A stretch of DNA of 46,833 bases from Rhodoplanes sp. (GCF_013377085.1 NZ_JACAAX010000051.1:1-46833), one strand, 5' to 3'; shown: positions 26,235-34,751, counted from the first letter of the stretch. The notes: generated from the sequence alone by a model not told the origin. Numbers and translations: made by a program.

Positions 26235-27041
26235 TCACGTGAAATAGGCGCCCTTGTCGGCGACGATGAACTGTCCGGTGATCGCGTCGCTTTCCGGCGA
26301 GCACAGGAAGACGAGCGGCCCCTTCAGGTCTTCGCTGGTGATGTCCTCCTTGATGGCGCGGGCCGTCCGGATGGCGGCGGCGAGCTCCGGCTTCGCCGTG
26401 AAAGCCGCGCCGGCGGCGGGGTTCGCCACCAGGCCGGTCGCCAGCGTGTTGACCCGGATGCCCTGGGCGCCGAGCTCGCGGGCGAGCGCGCGGGTCATCG
26501 CCAGGATGCCGCCCTTCATGCTGACGTAATGCAGCCGGTTGGGCAGGCCTTCCTGCATGGTGGTGGAGCCGATATTGACGATCTTGCCCCAGCCGTTGGC
26601 GGCCATGCGGGGCGCCGCCGCCTTGGCGCACAGGAAGCTGCCGCGCAGGCCGACGGCCATCACCCGGTCCCACGCGTCGACGTCCAGCGCGGCGAGCGGC
26701 ACCGGCGGCACGTTCGAGCCGACCACGGCATTGTTGACCAGGATGTCGAGCCGTCCGAACGCCTCGACGGCCGCTGCCGCCATCGCCTCGACGGAGCGCT
26801 CGTCGGTGACGTCGACCGAAACCGCGAGGGCTCGTCCGCCGGTCGCGCGCAACGCCGCGGCGACCGGCTCGGCGTCGACGATGTCGGCCACCACCACGCT
26901 CGCGCCTTCGGCGCACAAGGCTTCGGCGAACACCGCGCCGAGCGCGGCCTTGGGGCCGTAGGCGGCCCCGGTGACTATGGCGACGCGACCGGCGAGGCGG
27001 CCCTGGCCGCTGCTGCGGTGCACCGACGACGGATCAGACAT
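26235..27041 (-). CDS. Short-chain dehydrogenase/reductase
   Basis: A 268-residue SDR oxidoreductase. The cofactor motif is VAIVTGAAYGPKAALGAVFAEAL (the usual TGxxxGxG has Pro-Lys-Ala after the second Gly), followed by DVTDERSVEAM and LVNNAVVG. The catalytic set is GSTTMQEG (Ser) and YVSMKGG (Tyr-x-x-x-Lys). The start lies 3 bases after the Bug receptor stop, so the two are in one transcript. It probably oxidises or reduces the compound brought in by the neighbouring receptors; which compound is unknown. Confidence 0.88.
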   Translation of the reverse strand: MSDPSSVHRSSGQGRLAGRVAIVTGAAYGPKAALGAVFAEALCAEGASVVVADIVDAEPVAAALRATGGRALAVSVDVTDERSVEAMAAAAVEAFGRLDILVNNAVVGSNVPPVPLAALDVDAWDRVMAVGLRGSFLCAKAAAPRMAANGWGKIVNIGSTTMQEGLPNRLHYVSMKGGILAMTRALARELGAQGIRVNTLATGLVANPAAGAAFTAKPELAAAIRTARAIKEDITSEDLKGPLVFLCSPESDAITGQFIVADKGAYFT

Positions 27042-27044
27042 GGC

Positions 27045-28028
27045 TCAGTGGCCTTCCTTGTATTCCTCGGCCTTGGTGTTCGCGATCCGGATCAAGAGCT
27101 CGGCCGCCTTGCGGTCCTCGTCGAGGAACGTGACGAACGCCTCCGGACTGGTCGGGGCCGACATGACCGCCTGCTGGTCGAGGAACGCCTTGAACTTCGG
27201 CTCGTTGAACAGCTTCACGAACTCGGTGCTGATCCGCTCGATCGCCTCCGGCGGGGTGCCCTTGGGAGCGCCCAGGCCCCACCAGCCGATGCCCGGATAG
27301 TCGCCGATGCCGGCTTCCGCCGCGGTCGGCACGTCGGGCAGCAGCGGCGAGCGCTGCGGCGAGCTGACGGCCAGCGCCTTGACCTTGCCGCTGTCGAGCG
27401 CGCCCAGGAAATTGCCGACGCCGAACCGCGTGATCTGGGCCTCTCCGCCCATCAGGGCCTGTGCGGCCGGTCCGCCGCCCTTGTAGGGGATGCCCTGGAT
27501 CTTGGTGCTCCACTGGTTGTTCATCCAGCGCAGGAACAGATCCGGCAGCGAGCCTTCGCCGAGCGTCGCATAGTTCAGCGCGTCGGGTCGCGCCTGGGCC
27601 TTGGCCTTGAGCTCGGCGATCGTCGCGACCTGCAGGTCGGACGACACGAACACGCCCTCGACCAGGAAGAACAGCCGGCCGATCGGCGCGATCGCGTCGG
27701 GCCGGTAGGGCAGCTTGGTGAACAGCAGCGGATTGTAGGACATCGTGTTGTGATAGACGGCGCAGATCGTGTAGCCGTCCGGCGCCGACTGGGCGCAGGA
27801 CTGGGCGCCGAGGATGCCCGCGGCGCCGCCCTTGTTCTCGATGATCAGGGGCTGTCCGAGACGCGGCTGCAGCTCGTTGGCGGCGGCGCGAAGAATGACG
27901 TCGGTGACGCTGCCGGCCGCGATCGGGACGATCAGCCGGATCGGCTTTTGCGGGTAGGTCTGGGCCTGCACGCCGACCGTCCATCCGGCGACGAGGAAGC
28001 CCAAGGCAAGACGGGTGAGCACCTTCAT
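27045..28028 (-). CDS. Bug/TctC-type periplasmic solute receptor
   Basis: A 327-residue Bug receptor. The signal peptide MKVLTRLALGFLVAGWTVGVQAQ is followed by YPQKPIRLIVPIAAGSVTDVILR, IIENKGGAAGILGAQSCAQS and DGYTICAV. It is the third Bug receptor in the window and again lacks TctAB partners. Unusually it lies inside an operon that also encodes a full HAAT ABC importer with its own receptor. It may present a second substrate to another system or act as a sensor; both are guesses. Confidence 0.88.
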   Translation of the reverse strand: MKVLTRLALGFLVAGWTVGVQAQTYPQKPIRLIVPIAAGSVTDVILRAAANELQPRLGQPLIIENKGGAAGILGAQSCAQSAPDGYTICAVYHNTMSYNPLLFTKLPYRPDAIAPIGRLFFLVEGVFVSSDLQVATIAELKAKAQARPDALNYATLGEGSLPDLFLRWMNNQWSTKIQGIPYKGGGPAAQALMGGEAQITRFGVGNFLGALDSGKVKALAVSSPQRSPLLPDVPTAAEAGIGDYPGIGWWGLGAPKGTPPEAIERISTEFVKLFNEPKFKAFLDQQAVMSAPTSPEAFVTFLDEDRKAAELLIRIANTKAEEYKEGH

Positions 28029-28132
28029 GGGTCGGTCCCCTCTGCGCGTTTTCGCTGTGATTTGTACCGTCCCGTCGGCGGGCCGCGACAGGCGTCGCGA
28101 CGACGGGTCCTCGAGCGTTCCGGTCGGCCCGG

Positions 28133-28549
28133 CTATTTCTCCACGCGCGTGCCGTACAGGCCGTGCGACGTGTCCTTCACTGTGAAGAACACGACGTCGG
28201 CATCCGGCCCGGCGCGGCCGCCATGCACGACGTTGGAGGGCTGATAGATCACGGTGCCGGGGCCGGCCAGGAAGGTCTGCCCGTCGACCTCGGCGTGCAT
28301 CACGCCCTCGATGATGAACGTCCACTGCTCGTTCTGATGCCGGTGCGACTCGGTCACCTCGCCGGCCTTCAGGCGCACCAGGCCGCACATCATGCGCTCG
28401 CCTTCGACGACCTTGCCGGTCGCCGACGTGTAGCCTTTGCCGACATCGAATGAAGCTGCGTCAGCCAGATTGAAGACATACTCCTTGTCGCCCGCTTTGG
28501 TGACGGGCGGCTTCCAGGGCTGCTGCTTCGGATCGTCTGTGGATGTCAT
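28133..28549 (-). CDS. Small cupin-domain protein
   Basis: A 138-residue single-cupin protein. Motif 1 is HRHQNEQWTFIIEGVMHAEVDG (His, His, Glu-type metal ligands) and motif 2 is GPGTVIYQPSNVVHGGR. Small cupins like this bind a metal and may isomerise, decarboxylate or cleave small acids, or act as sensors. It is the first gene of the minus-strand operon, about 104 bases upstream of the Bug gene. GATATC lies where a ribosome site would be and no strong one is visible. Confidence 0.85.
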   Translation of the reverse strand: MTSTDDPKQQPWKPPVTKAGDKEYVFNLADAASFDVGKGYTSATGKVVEGERMMCGLVRLKAGEVTESHRHQNEQWTFIIEGVMHAEVDGQTFLAGPGTVIYQPSNVVHGGRAGPDADVVFFTVKDTSHGLYGTRVEK

Positions 28550-28618
28550 GGCGATATCCTTCTGGCCTCGGTCGCGCTTCAGGTCCTCGACGAACCCGGC
28601 CGTCCCGCAGGCGTCCGC

Positions 28619-28693
28619 GCCGCATGACGCATCTGCGAGCACCGAAGCCGCCTCGGGTCCTCGGGCGGCGCCGGTGACGATGGCAAGGCGGTC
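28619..28693 (-). pseudogene. Short SDR-like fragment upstream of the cupin gene
   Basis: On the minus strand, about 25 codons read DRLAIVTGAARGPEAAS..., close to RVAIVTGAAYGPKAALG of the intact dehydrogenase at 26235-27041. The rest of the fold is missing and the frame runs on into the cupin gene. It is probably a remnant left by duplication. The surrounding 410 bases between the cupin and the AraC-type gene must also hold the promoters of both, which I cannot place. Confidence 0.45.
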
Positions 28694-28959
28694 GGAGCCG
28701 GAGTCGACAGGCCCGCCGCAACGCCGGAATCCTCTGCATGCAAACCGGGACGCGTCAAACCTCGCCGGCCGTTCCTGCACGCACCGAACAGAGATCGTGC
28801 GCTGGCCGAACAAGCCGGGGCTCGCACCAGCGCCGGTGGCCCGCCCGGTCGCCCGGCGGCGGCGCCACGGCAGCCCTGCCGCCGGGCGTGTTGCGGCCGC
28901 CCCGGGGCGGCCCTAGGATCGGAAAAAACAAGAGATCGACGAGATCGCGGGAGGCCGGC

Positions 28960-29916
28960 ATGGTCATGGTCGATCTGGGGACGCAGCCCGGACGCAAGCA
29001 ACGCATCTGGCAGGATGCGATCGCCTGGCATTTCGGCGAGGCCGATCTGTCGATCCAGCGGCCGGACCGCTTCGTCGGCCGGATCGTGACGCTCGGCGAC
29101 GGGCCGATCCGGCTCGTCAAGGTGGAGAGCGACAACGAGATCGGGGTGCGCACCCGCCGGCATGCCGCCGGCGACACCGAGGAGGTCTTCGTGATCGCCC
29201 TGGTGAACCGCGGCGAGGTCGAGTTCCAGCAACGCGGGCGGACCTGCGTGCTGTCGGCCGGCATGACCACCATCTTCGATGCCTCCGAGCCCTATGTGAT
29301 CCGCCACGACAATCCCGCCGACGTGATCAACCTGACGGCGCCGGCCTCGCTGCTGCGGTCCTTCGTGCGGCGCCCGCACGACCATGTCTGCCGCGCGGTG
29401 GCGACCCGCGGCCTGGTCGGCAAGGTGTCGCGCGATCTTCTGGTCGGTCTCGCCGAGGCGGCCCGGGTCGGCCGCGGTGCGGTCTCGCACGGCTCGCTCC
29501 AGCTCGCGCTGGCCAGCATCGCGGTGCTGCTGGAGGAGCGCGAGCCGGCGCAGCCGGGCCTGAGCGCCCGGCAGGCCGCCATGCTGCGGCGCTGCAAGGA
29601 GATCATCGACGCCTCGGTGCACGAGCCGGACCTCGGCCCGAAGCTGCTGGCGCACCGCATGGGCGTCTCGGTGCGCTGCCTGCACGGGCTGTTCCACGCC
29701 GCCGGCACCACGGTGTGCGGCGACGTGCTGGCGGCCCGGCTCGAGAGCAGCCTGAAGGCGCTCGGCGATCCCGGCATGGCGGCGGTCCGCTTGAAGGAGA
29801 TCGCCTTCGCCAGCGGCTTCGCCAACCCGTCGGCGTTCTCGGCGCAGTTCAAGAAGCGCTTCGGGAGGACCCCGGGCGAGATGCGCGAGCAGCTTCTGGC
29901 GCGCCGCGACGCCTGA
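28960..29916 (+). CDS. AraC-family transcriptional regulator
   Basis: A 318-residue regulator. The N-terminal 200 residues form an AraC_binding_2-type sensor (EEVFVIALVNRGEVEFQQRGRTCVL). The C-terminal double helix-turn-helix is clear: LGPKLLAHRMGVSVRCLHGLFHAAGTTV, then LKEIAFASGFANPSAFSAQFKKRFGRTPGEMREQ. GGGAGG upstream supports the ATG at 28960. It faces away from the cupin-Bug-SDR-liv operon across 410 bases, the usual place for a local controller, and converges with the exported aldolase gene. Confidence 0.88.
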   Translation: MVMVDLGTQPGRKQRIWQDAIAWHFGEADLSIQRPDRFVGRIVTLGDGPIRLVKVESDNEIGVRTRRHAAGDTEEVFVIALVNRGEVEFQQRGRTCVLSAGMTTIFDASEPYVIRHDNPADVINLTAPASLLRSFVRRPHDHVCRAVATRGLVGKVSRDLLVGLAEAARVGRGAVSHGSLQLALASIAVLLEEREPAQPGLSARQAAMLRRCKEIIDASVHEPDLGPKLLAHRMGVSVRCLHGLFHAAGTTVCGDVLAARLESSLKALGDPGMAAVRLKEIAFASGFANPSAFSAQFKKRFGRTPGEMREQLLARRDA

Positions 29917-30016
29917 CCGCCGGGGTTCTCGCCGAAGCGGACCGGCGGCAGGCCGCCGGTCGCGGGTTCGACGGCTTGTCCGGGTGGCTCATACCGGTCT
30001 TCACAAACTCCGACTC

Positions 30017-30106
30017 GTCATGCGCGGGCTCGACCCGCGCATCCATCGCCTAAACGAGAGCTTCTTTCGAAGCTCGATGGATGGCCGGCTCAAGCCCGGC
30101 AATGAC
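30017..30106. repeat. Palindromic intergenic repeat, GTCAT...ATGAC form
   Basis: Outer ends GTCATGCGCGGG and CCCGGCAATGAC frame two hairpins (TGCGCGGG-5-CCCGCGCA at 30021-30041 and GCCGG-6-CCGGC near 30085-30100). CATCCATC and GATGGATG also pair. It is the third repeat form here and lies between the convergent AraC-type and aldolase genes. It resembles the large element at 46616-46754. Confidence 0.7.
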
Positions 30107-30136
30107 GATGACGGTCGAAGCCGACGAGGCCTGGCA

Positions 30137-30997
30137 TTATTTGCTCGCGCCCGTGATCTTCATCGACCACAGATTCCAAATTCGGTCGATCACCACCAGA
30201 TTGGTGGCGTCCGCCTTGGCGCCTTCTTCCGCGGTCAGGTAGGTCGGCTCGCCGCCGAGCGCGATCGCCTGCGCCTGCAGCCGCGCATTGACGTCGGTGT
30301 AGTAGGCGCGGAACACCGCGGCCTTGACGGTCGGGCCCACCGTGACGTCGCCGTGGCCGCGCATCAAGACCACGGTCTTGTCGCCGAGCGACCTCGCCAG
30401 CGCCTTGCCGATCGCGGCGTTGCGCACCAGCATGTCGGTCGCGCCGAATTCCGTACGGATGTCGAAGATCGGCACGCCTGCCGCCAGGAAGGCGGGGTTG
30501 TGATACATCGCCTGCAGCGGGACCTTGCTGACGCTGAACGGGATGACACCGGGCGAATGGGTGTGCACCACGCTCATCACGTCGGGGCGCGCCCGATAGA
30601 TTTCCCCATGGATGAAGCGCTCGAGGAAGACGGCGCGGCCGCGCGCGTCGATGGCGTTGCCGTCGAGGTCGAACTCCATGATGTCGTCGGCCGTCACCAG
30701 GGCGGGGGCGAGCGAGCGCGCCATCAGAAAGCGGTTCGGGTTGGTCGGATGGCGCGCGCTGACATGGCCGAAGCCGTCGAGCACGCCGAACTCGGCGAGG
30801 ATGCGGCTGCCGATGACGATGTCGTTGACCAGCGTGGCGTCGACGCCGGCGATCGGGCTGGTCGTCGCCGTCACGGCGGGGGTCTGGGCGGACGCGCCGG
30901 ACACCCCGAGCAGGGTGGCGACGGCGGCGACGAGGCCGAGCCGCCAGCGCGGATCGCGGCGCAGCGGAGCGCGTGAGGACGTCGTGTCGGGATGCAT
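30137..30997 (-). CDS. Exported class II aldolase/adducin-fold protein
   Basis: A 286-residue class II aldolase-type protein. The zinc-site features are present: GFGHVSARHP near the start, VVHTHSPGVIPFS (His-x-His), and MRGHGDVTVG (third His). Unlike the standard cytoplasmic enzymes it has an N-terminal arginine cluster and hydrophobic stretch (RRDPRWRLGLVAAVATLLGVSGASAQ), so it is predicted to be exported. The catalytic Glu of fuculose-phosphate aldolase sits in the N-terminal part in that family; here I cannot place it safely. A 3' remnant of a near-identical gene lies after livM. The reaction is unknown; decarboxylase-type activity is also possible in this fold. Confidence 0.83.
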   Translation of the reverse strand: MHPDTTSSRAPLRRDPRWRLGLVAAVATLLGVSGASAQTPAVTATTSPIAGVDATLVNDIVIGSRILAEFGVLDGFGHVSARHPTNPNRFLMARSLAPALVTADDIMEFDLDGNAIDARGRAVFLERFIHGEIYRARPDVMSVVHTHSPGVIPFSVSKVPLQAMYHNPAFLAAGVPIFDIRTEFGATDMLVRNAAIGKALARSLGDKTVVLMRGHGDVTVGPTVKAAVFRAYYTDVNARLQAQAIALGGEPTYLTAEEGAKADATNLVVIDRIWNLWSMKITGASK

Positions 30998-31153
30998 GCG
31001 GGGGGCTCCTCGGGTTGCCCGGTCTTGGCGCCGGGTGACGGGAGCAGACGGGCGCCGCCGCGGCCTGTCAAGCCGCCGGCCGCTGCCGGCGAGAGAGCGC
31101 CGGGATGGATCCGGCAGCAACGGGGCGCGGCGGAGAGCGTCGCCGAAGTAAAA

Positions 31154-31176
31154 GCGCGAGATCCCGGGTCTCGCGC
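31154..31176 (-). terminator. Hairpin after the DUF2934 gene
   Basis: GCGCGAGA and TCTCGCGC (8 bp) enclose 7 bases. A second stem (GCCGGC-6-GCCGGC near 31229-31246) lies closer to the gene, and GATCTCTTCGGT occurs twice in tandem between them. The stems probably end the message from 31279-31767. Confidence 0.5.
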
Positions 31177-31278
31177 TCGCCCTTCGTTCGATCTCTTCGG
31201 TCCGATCTCTTCGGTTCGATTGCGGATGCCGGCGGGTTCGCCGGCATGCCTGGTGGGCCGCGCTGGACGCGGCCGTTG

Positions 31279-31767
31279 TCAGCGCGCCGCGCGAAGCCGC
31301 GGCTTGGCGGTGGCGGTCGTCTTCTGGTCGGCAGCAGTGCCCGGCTTGTTGCCGGAGAACGCCACCACGGTGGTCGCGGCCGGAGCGGCGACGGGTGCAG
31401 CCGCGATCGGTGCGGCTGGCTTGGCGGCCCGCTTGGCGGCGGCGGCCTTGGCCTTGGCGACGAGGCGCGAGGCCTTCTTCTTGGGCGCCTTGGTCTTGGC
31501 GGTGGCCTTGCCGGCCGGGGTCGATGTCTTGGCCGCTGCAGCCGGTGCGTCGACCGGAGCCGTTTCAACCGGGGCGGCGACGGCCGCTTCGGTCACGGCA
31601 ATGTCGGTGGTCACGGCAATGTCGGTCACGGCTTTGGCGGCGAGCTCGGCCAGCACCTCGCGCTCCGCCTGCAGCCAGTACTGATCGTCACGGCCGTCGA
31701 CCTGCCCGTTCGCATTCCAGATGTGATAGGCGCGCTCGCGTATGAGCTCCTGGAGTGTCTGTGCCAT
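31279..31767 (-). CDS. DUF2934 protein with a histone-H1-like tail
   Basis: A 162-residue protein. The first 45 residues form a DUF2934 domain (LIRERAYHIWNANGQVDGRDDQYWLQAEREVL). The rest is a low-complexity chain of Ala, Lys, Pro and Thr (AKTKAPKKKASRLVAKAKAAAAKRAAK), like eukaryotic H1 tails and bacterial histone-like proteins. The tail is strongly basic and likely binds nucleic acid. DUF2934 has no known function that I can state. The gene stands alone, with an AT-richer stretch upstream (31800-31870). Confidence 0.82.
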   Translation of the reverse strand: MAQTLQELIRERAYHIWNANGQVDGRDDQYWLQAEREVLAELAAKAVTDIAVTTDIAVTEAAVAAPVETAPVDAPAAAAKTSTPAGKATAKTKAPKKKASRLVAKAKAAAAKRAAKPAAPIAAAPVAAPAATTVVAFSGNKPGTAADQKTTATAKPRLRAAR

Positions 31768-31904
31768 TGCAACCTCCTGTCCCTCGGAGCCCCATGGATG
31801 GCGCCGGTATGGTTAACGGAGGGTAAATAACACGCCCTGCGGGAGGCATCGCCTAGTGCGCAAGTTTTAGGCAGCCTGGTCTGGGGGACTATGCTGGCCG
31901 GCCG

Positions 31905-32192
31905 CTACAGCCAGCGGCGTTCGGTGCTCGGGTCCGGGATCCGCCGCGCCGCCACCAGCCGGTTCCAGATGAACAGCACCAGCACGGCCCCGACAGTGGC
32001 GCCGATGAAGCCGGCCCCCTGGTCGATGCGGTACCAGCCGATCGTCTGACCGATCCAGGTGGCCATGAACGCGCCGGCGATCCCGAGCAGGGTGGTGAGG
32101 ATGAAACCTGACGGCTTGTTGGGGCCGGGCGCGAGCAGGCGGGCCAGGATGCCGGCCACGAACCCGATCACGATGATCCACACGATACTCAT
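31905..32192 (-). CDS. GlsB/YeaQ/YmgE-family stress-linked membrane protein
   Basis: A 95-residue membrane protein with three helices (IVWIIVIGFVAGILARLLAPG, GFILTTLLGIAGAFMATWIG, GAGFIGATVGAVLVLFIWNRL). The Gly-rich helix pattern and the GILARLLAPG loop are typical of this transglycosylase-associated family, whose members are often induced by stress. The C-terminus is slightly longer than usual (ARRIPDPSTERRWL). It diverges from the ferredoxin gene across 264 bases with no other gene. Confidence 0.88.
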   Translation of the reverse strand: MSIVWIIVIGFVAGILARLLAPGPNKPSGFILTTLLGIAGAFMATWIGQTIGWYRIDQGAGFIGATVGAVLVLFIWNRLVAARRIPDPSTERRWL

Positions 32193-32456
32193 CAAGCGTC
32201 CTCCGCTGTGCGCCTTCGGGCGCGGCCGGTCTGCCGTGCTCAACGCGCGCATGGGGCTCCGGTTCCCTGGTGTGGCGCCGCAGGCGGCGTGTCGGCAAGC
32301 TGCCACGCCGGGGCGGCTTTGTCCGGAACGCCACACGGGCGGGCGGTCGATCGTGAGAAAACCGCGGCAAATCGAGGGTCCGCCGGCCATTTTCGCGTGG
32401 CACGGCCATTGCGAGAGCTGGCCCATCGTAACCTTCAACTCTGCGCGAGAGGACCA

Positions 32457-32804
32457 ATGGCTGACGTCACCTTCACCTCGCCCGCCATCCCCAAGGACGT
32501 GACCGTCTACGCGGTCGCAGGCGATACCCGCACGCTCCTGTCGGTCGCCAAGGAGCACAAGGTCCCGATCCACTTCGAGTGCGAGAACGGCGAGTGCGGC
32601 TCCTGCGCCTGCGAGGTGTCGGTGCTGACCGGCAAGACCCCGCTCGGCATCAGCCTCACCGAGAAGGAGAAGATCGCCCTCAAGCTGGCCGGCAAGATCA
32701 CGGCCCAGCAGATCCACGATGCCGAGGAGCGCGACCTGCCGCCGCCCTGGCGGCTGGCCTGCCAGTTCATCGTTCGCCACGAGGATATTCTGGTGAAGTT
32801 CTAG
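32457..32804 (+). CDS. [2Fe-2S] ferredoxin
   Basis: A 115-residue plant-type ferredoxin. Cluster ligands are ECENGECGSCACEV (Cys-x4-Cys-x2-Cys) and a distant Cys in RLACQF. The loop between carries a long charged insert (ITAQQIHDAEERDLPPPW) typical of a group seen in phototrophic and nitrogen-fixing alphaproteobacteria. GAGAGGA precedes the ATG at 32457. It is an electron carrier; its partner enzyme is not in the window. Confidence 0.88.
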   Translation: MADVTFTSPAIPKDVTVYAVAGDTRTLLSVAKEHKVPIHFECENGECGSCACEVSVLTGKTPLGISLTEKEKIALKLAGKITAQQIHDAEERDLPPPWRLACQFIVRHEDILVKF

Positions 32805-32902
32805 GGGCGGGCTGCGCCGGCCCGGCCGGCCACCCGGCGCTTCCCGGATTTCACCGACGCTCGGTTCGGGCTACGGTCGCGCCTCTCTCGGGAGGCGTTC
32901 GC

Positions 32903-33118
32903 ATGTACTATTTCAAGGGGCGCGGATTTCTGTGGCACGACACCAAGGGGCCGGTGTTGTGGTGGCCGCTCAACTGGGTGTGGTTCGCGCTGTTCGAGCT
33001 CAAGCGCTGGCGCGAGGACAAGGCGGCCGAGCGGGCCGAGCGGCGGGCGGCTCGCGCCGCCGGCGGGTCTGCGCCCGAGGCTCCGCCTCCCGAGGCCGGC
33101 AAGGCCGGCGGACCGTGA
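32903..33118 (+). CDS. Small hypothetical protein
   Basis: A 71-residue protein. The N-terminal half is aromatic (MYYFKGRGFLWHDTKGPVLWW, then LNWVWFALFELKRW) and could lie on or in the membrane; the C-terminal half is charged and then Pro/Gly-rich. GGGAGGCG precedes the ATG at 32903, which supports translation. The DUF4334 gene starts 20 bases after its stop, so they may be co-transcribed. I recognise no family. Confidence 0.6.
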   Translation: MYYFKGRGFLWHDTKGPVLWWPLNWVWFALFELKRWREDKAAERAERRAARAAGGSAPEAPPPEAGKAGGP

Positions 33119-33137
33119 CGGCCCGACCCTCCGGTCG

Positions 33138-33716
33138 ATGACGGCCATCGCCGACGAGTCCGCGGCGCGGCTCGCCCACCTGGAGGCGGGCACCACCACC
33201 GCCGAGGCGTTCGCGCTCTTCGACGCGCTGCCCGGCGCCACCATTCCCGAGATGATCGGGCGCTGGCGCGGCCGCGGGCTGCCGACCGGGCACCCGTTCG
33301 ACGGTCTGCTCGAATCGCTCGGCTGGTACGGCAAGGAATTTTCAGACCCTGAAACGGTTTATCCACTGTTGTTCAGACGACGTGACGGTTCGGCGGTGGC
33401 GCTCGATCCGGGTCTCCTGCCGGTCGGCCTCCTGGTGCGCCGGCCGCGACTCGCCCGCTCGGGGCTGGCACAGCGCGCCTTCCGGCTCCTGCTGCCGCTG
33501 CTGACGACGCGCCGCCCGAAGGCCCGGCTGCGTCTCGTCGAGTGTCGCGGTCGGCTGGGCGCAGCGATGATCTACGACGACCAGCCGATCTGCGACGTCT
33601 TCCGCACCGTCGATGCCGACACGCGCCTCGGCCTGATGGATCTGCGCGGCCTGCCGGCGCCGTTCTTCTTCGTGCTGCGCCGCGATTTCGGCGCGGCTCC
33701 GGGTCAGCCCCTGTAG
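33138..33716 (+). CDS. GXWXG/DUF4334 domain protein
   Basis: A 192-residue soluble protein. Residues about 37-70 form a GXWXG domain (MIGRWRGRGLPTGHPFDGLLESLGWYGKEF, read in parts), and residues 130-190 match DUF4334 (RLVECRGRLGAAMIYDDQPICDVFRTVD, then DLRGLPAPFFFVLRR). These proteins have no established function. Its last 13 bases overlap the end of the convergent EamA gene, so the two messages are antisense to each other at their ends. Confidence 0.83.
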   Translation: MTAIADESAARLAHLEAGTTTAEAFALFDALPGATIPEMIGRWRGRGLPTGHPFDGLLESLGWYGKEFSDPETVYPLLFRRRDGSAVALDPGLLPVGLLVRRPRLARSGLAQRAFRLLLPLLTTRRPKARLRLVECRGRLGAAMIYDDQPICDVFRTVDADTRLGLMDLRGLPAPFFFVLRRDFGAAPGQPL

Positions 33717-34153
33717 GCGACCAGCACGGCACCGCCGGCGATCAGCGCGACGCCGAGCCAATTCGCGGCCGACAGCCGCTCGCCCAGAAAGGCTGCGCCG
33801 AACACCGCCACCAGCACGACGCTGAGCTTGTCGATCGGGGCGACGCGGGCGGCGTCGCCGAGCTTGAGGGCGCGGAAATAGCACAGCCACGAGCCGCCGG
33901 TGGCCAGCCCGGACAGCGCCAGGAACAGCCAGGTGCGCCCCGGCACCGTGCCGGGCGCCTGCCACTGTCCGGTGGCATACAGGATGGCGGCGAGCACACC
34001 GAGAATCACCCCGGTGCGTACGAAGGTGGCGAAGTCGGAATTGACCGCCTCGACGCCGATCTTGGCGAAGATCGCCGTCAGGGCGGCGAACACGGCGGCC
34101 AGCAGCGCCCAGAACTGCCAGGACGATTGCCACGACGAGAGGAGCGGTCGCAT
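33704..34153 (-). CDS. EamA-family small transporter (half-length)
   Basis: A 149-residue protein with one EamA domain of about five helices (FWALLAAVFAALTAIFAKIGV at the start, LGDAARVAPIDKLSVVLVAVFGAAFLGERLSAANWLGVALIAGGAVLVAY at the end, read in parts). Normal drug/metabolite carriers have two such repeats, so this would act as a dimer, like the small multidrug resistance group. The PxDKxSV segment is well conserved. The substrate is unknown. Confidence 0.85.
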   Translation of the reverse strand: MRPLLSSWQSSWQFWALLAAVFAALTAIFAKIGVEAVNSDFATFVRTGVILGVLAAILYATGQWQAPGTVPGRTWLFLALSGLATGGSWLCYFRALKLGDAARVAPIDKLSVVLVAVFGAAFLGERLSAANWLGVALIAGGAVLVAYRG

Positions 34154-34355
34154 CGGTGCCTCCAGCGGAAACGGTCGTGAGGGGCTTGTAGCGGGCTTTC
34201 GGGCGCCGCCAAAGCCGGCCGGGTGACGGTGATCCCGGCGGCGGGGTGCCGCGTGCCCGCCTCACGGGCGCGAAAAACCCCGATCAGGTTTTTGTGAGGG
34301 GCATCCCGCGACCATTCGGGCTAGATCGGGGCTTCGCAACAGGAGAACGAGTGAC

Positions 34356-34751
34356 GTGAATATCGAACGGTTCGCCGAGCGTTTTTCCCCCATGGTCCTC
34401 AGCCTCGTGCGGATCATGACGGCCTTGCTGCTGCTGCAGCATCCCCTCACGAAGTTCTTCGCATGGCCGGTCGCGGGCCGCACCGTGGAGCTGCTCTCGC
34501 TGTACTGGATCGCCGGGGCGATCGAGATCGTGTTCGGGCTCCTGCTGCTGATCGGTTTCTACACCCGCACGACGGCTTTCATTCTCTCGGGCGAGCTGGC
34601 CTTCGCGTATTTCATCGGACATGCGCCGCGGGGCTTCTTCCCACAGGGCAACGGCGGCGAGGCGGCCGTGCTGTTCTGCTTCATCTTCCTCTATTTCGCC
34701 TGTGCCGGTGGTGGGCCGATCAGCCTCGACGCCCTCTGGCGCCGCCGCTGA
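34356..34751 (+). CDS. DoxX-family membrane protein
   Basis: A 131-residue protein with four membrane helices (VLSLVRIMTALLLLQHPLTKFF, IAGAIEIVFGLLLLIGFYTR, LSGELAFAYFIGHAPRGFFP, AVLFCFIFLYFACAGGGPISLD). The last helix with GGGPxSLD is the DoxX hallmark. Start is GTG at 34356 with AGGAGAA about 9 bases upstream. Members are linked to thiosulfate oxidation or redox stress in various bacteria; no such partner is adjacent here. Confidence 0.87.
   Translation: MNIERFAERFSPMVLSLVRIMTALLLLQHPLTKFFAWPVAGRTVELLSLYWIAGAIEIVFGLLLLIGFYTRTTAFILSGELAFAYFIGHAPRGFFPQGNGGEAAVLFCFIFLYFACAGGGPISLDALWRRR

Noticed and set aside
34230-34259. A fourth RpoE promoter before the DoxX gene
   Set aside because: TGATCC is present at 34230, but 18 bases later the sequence is TGCCCG with no TA.
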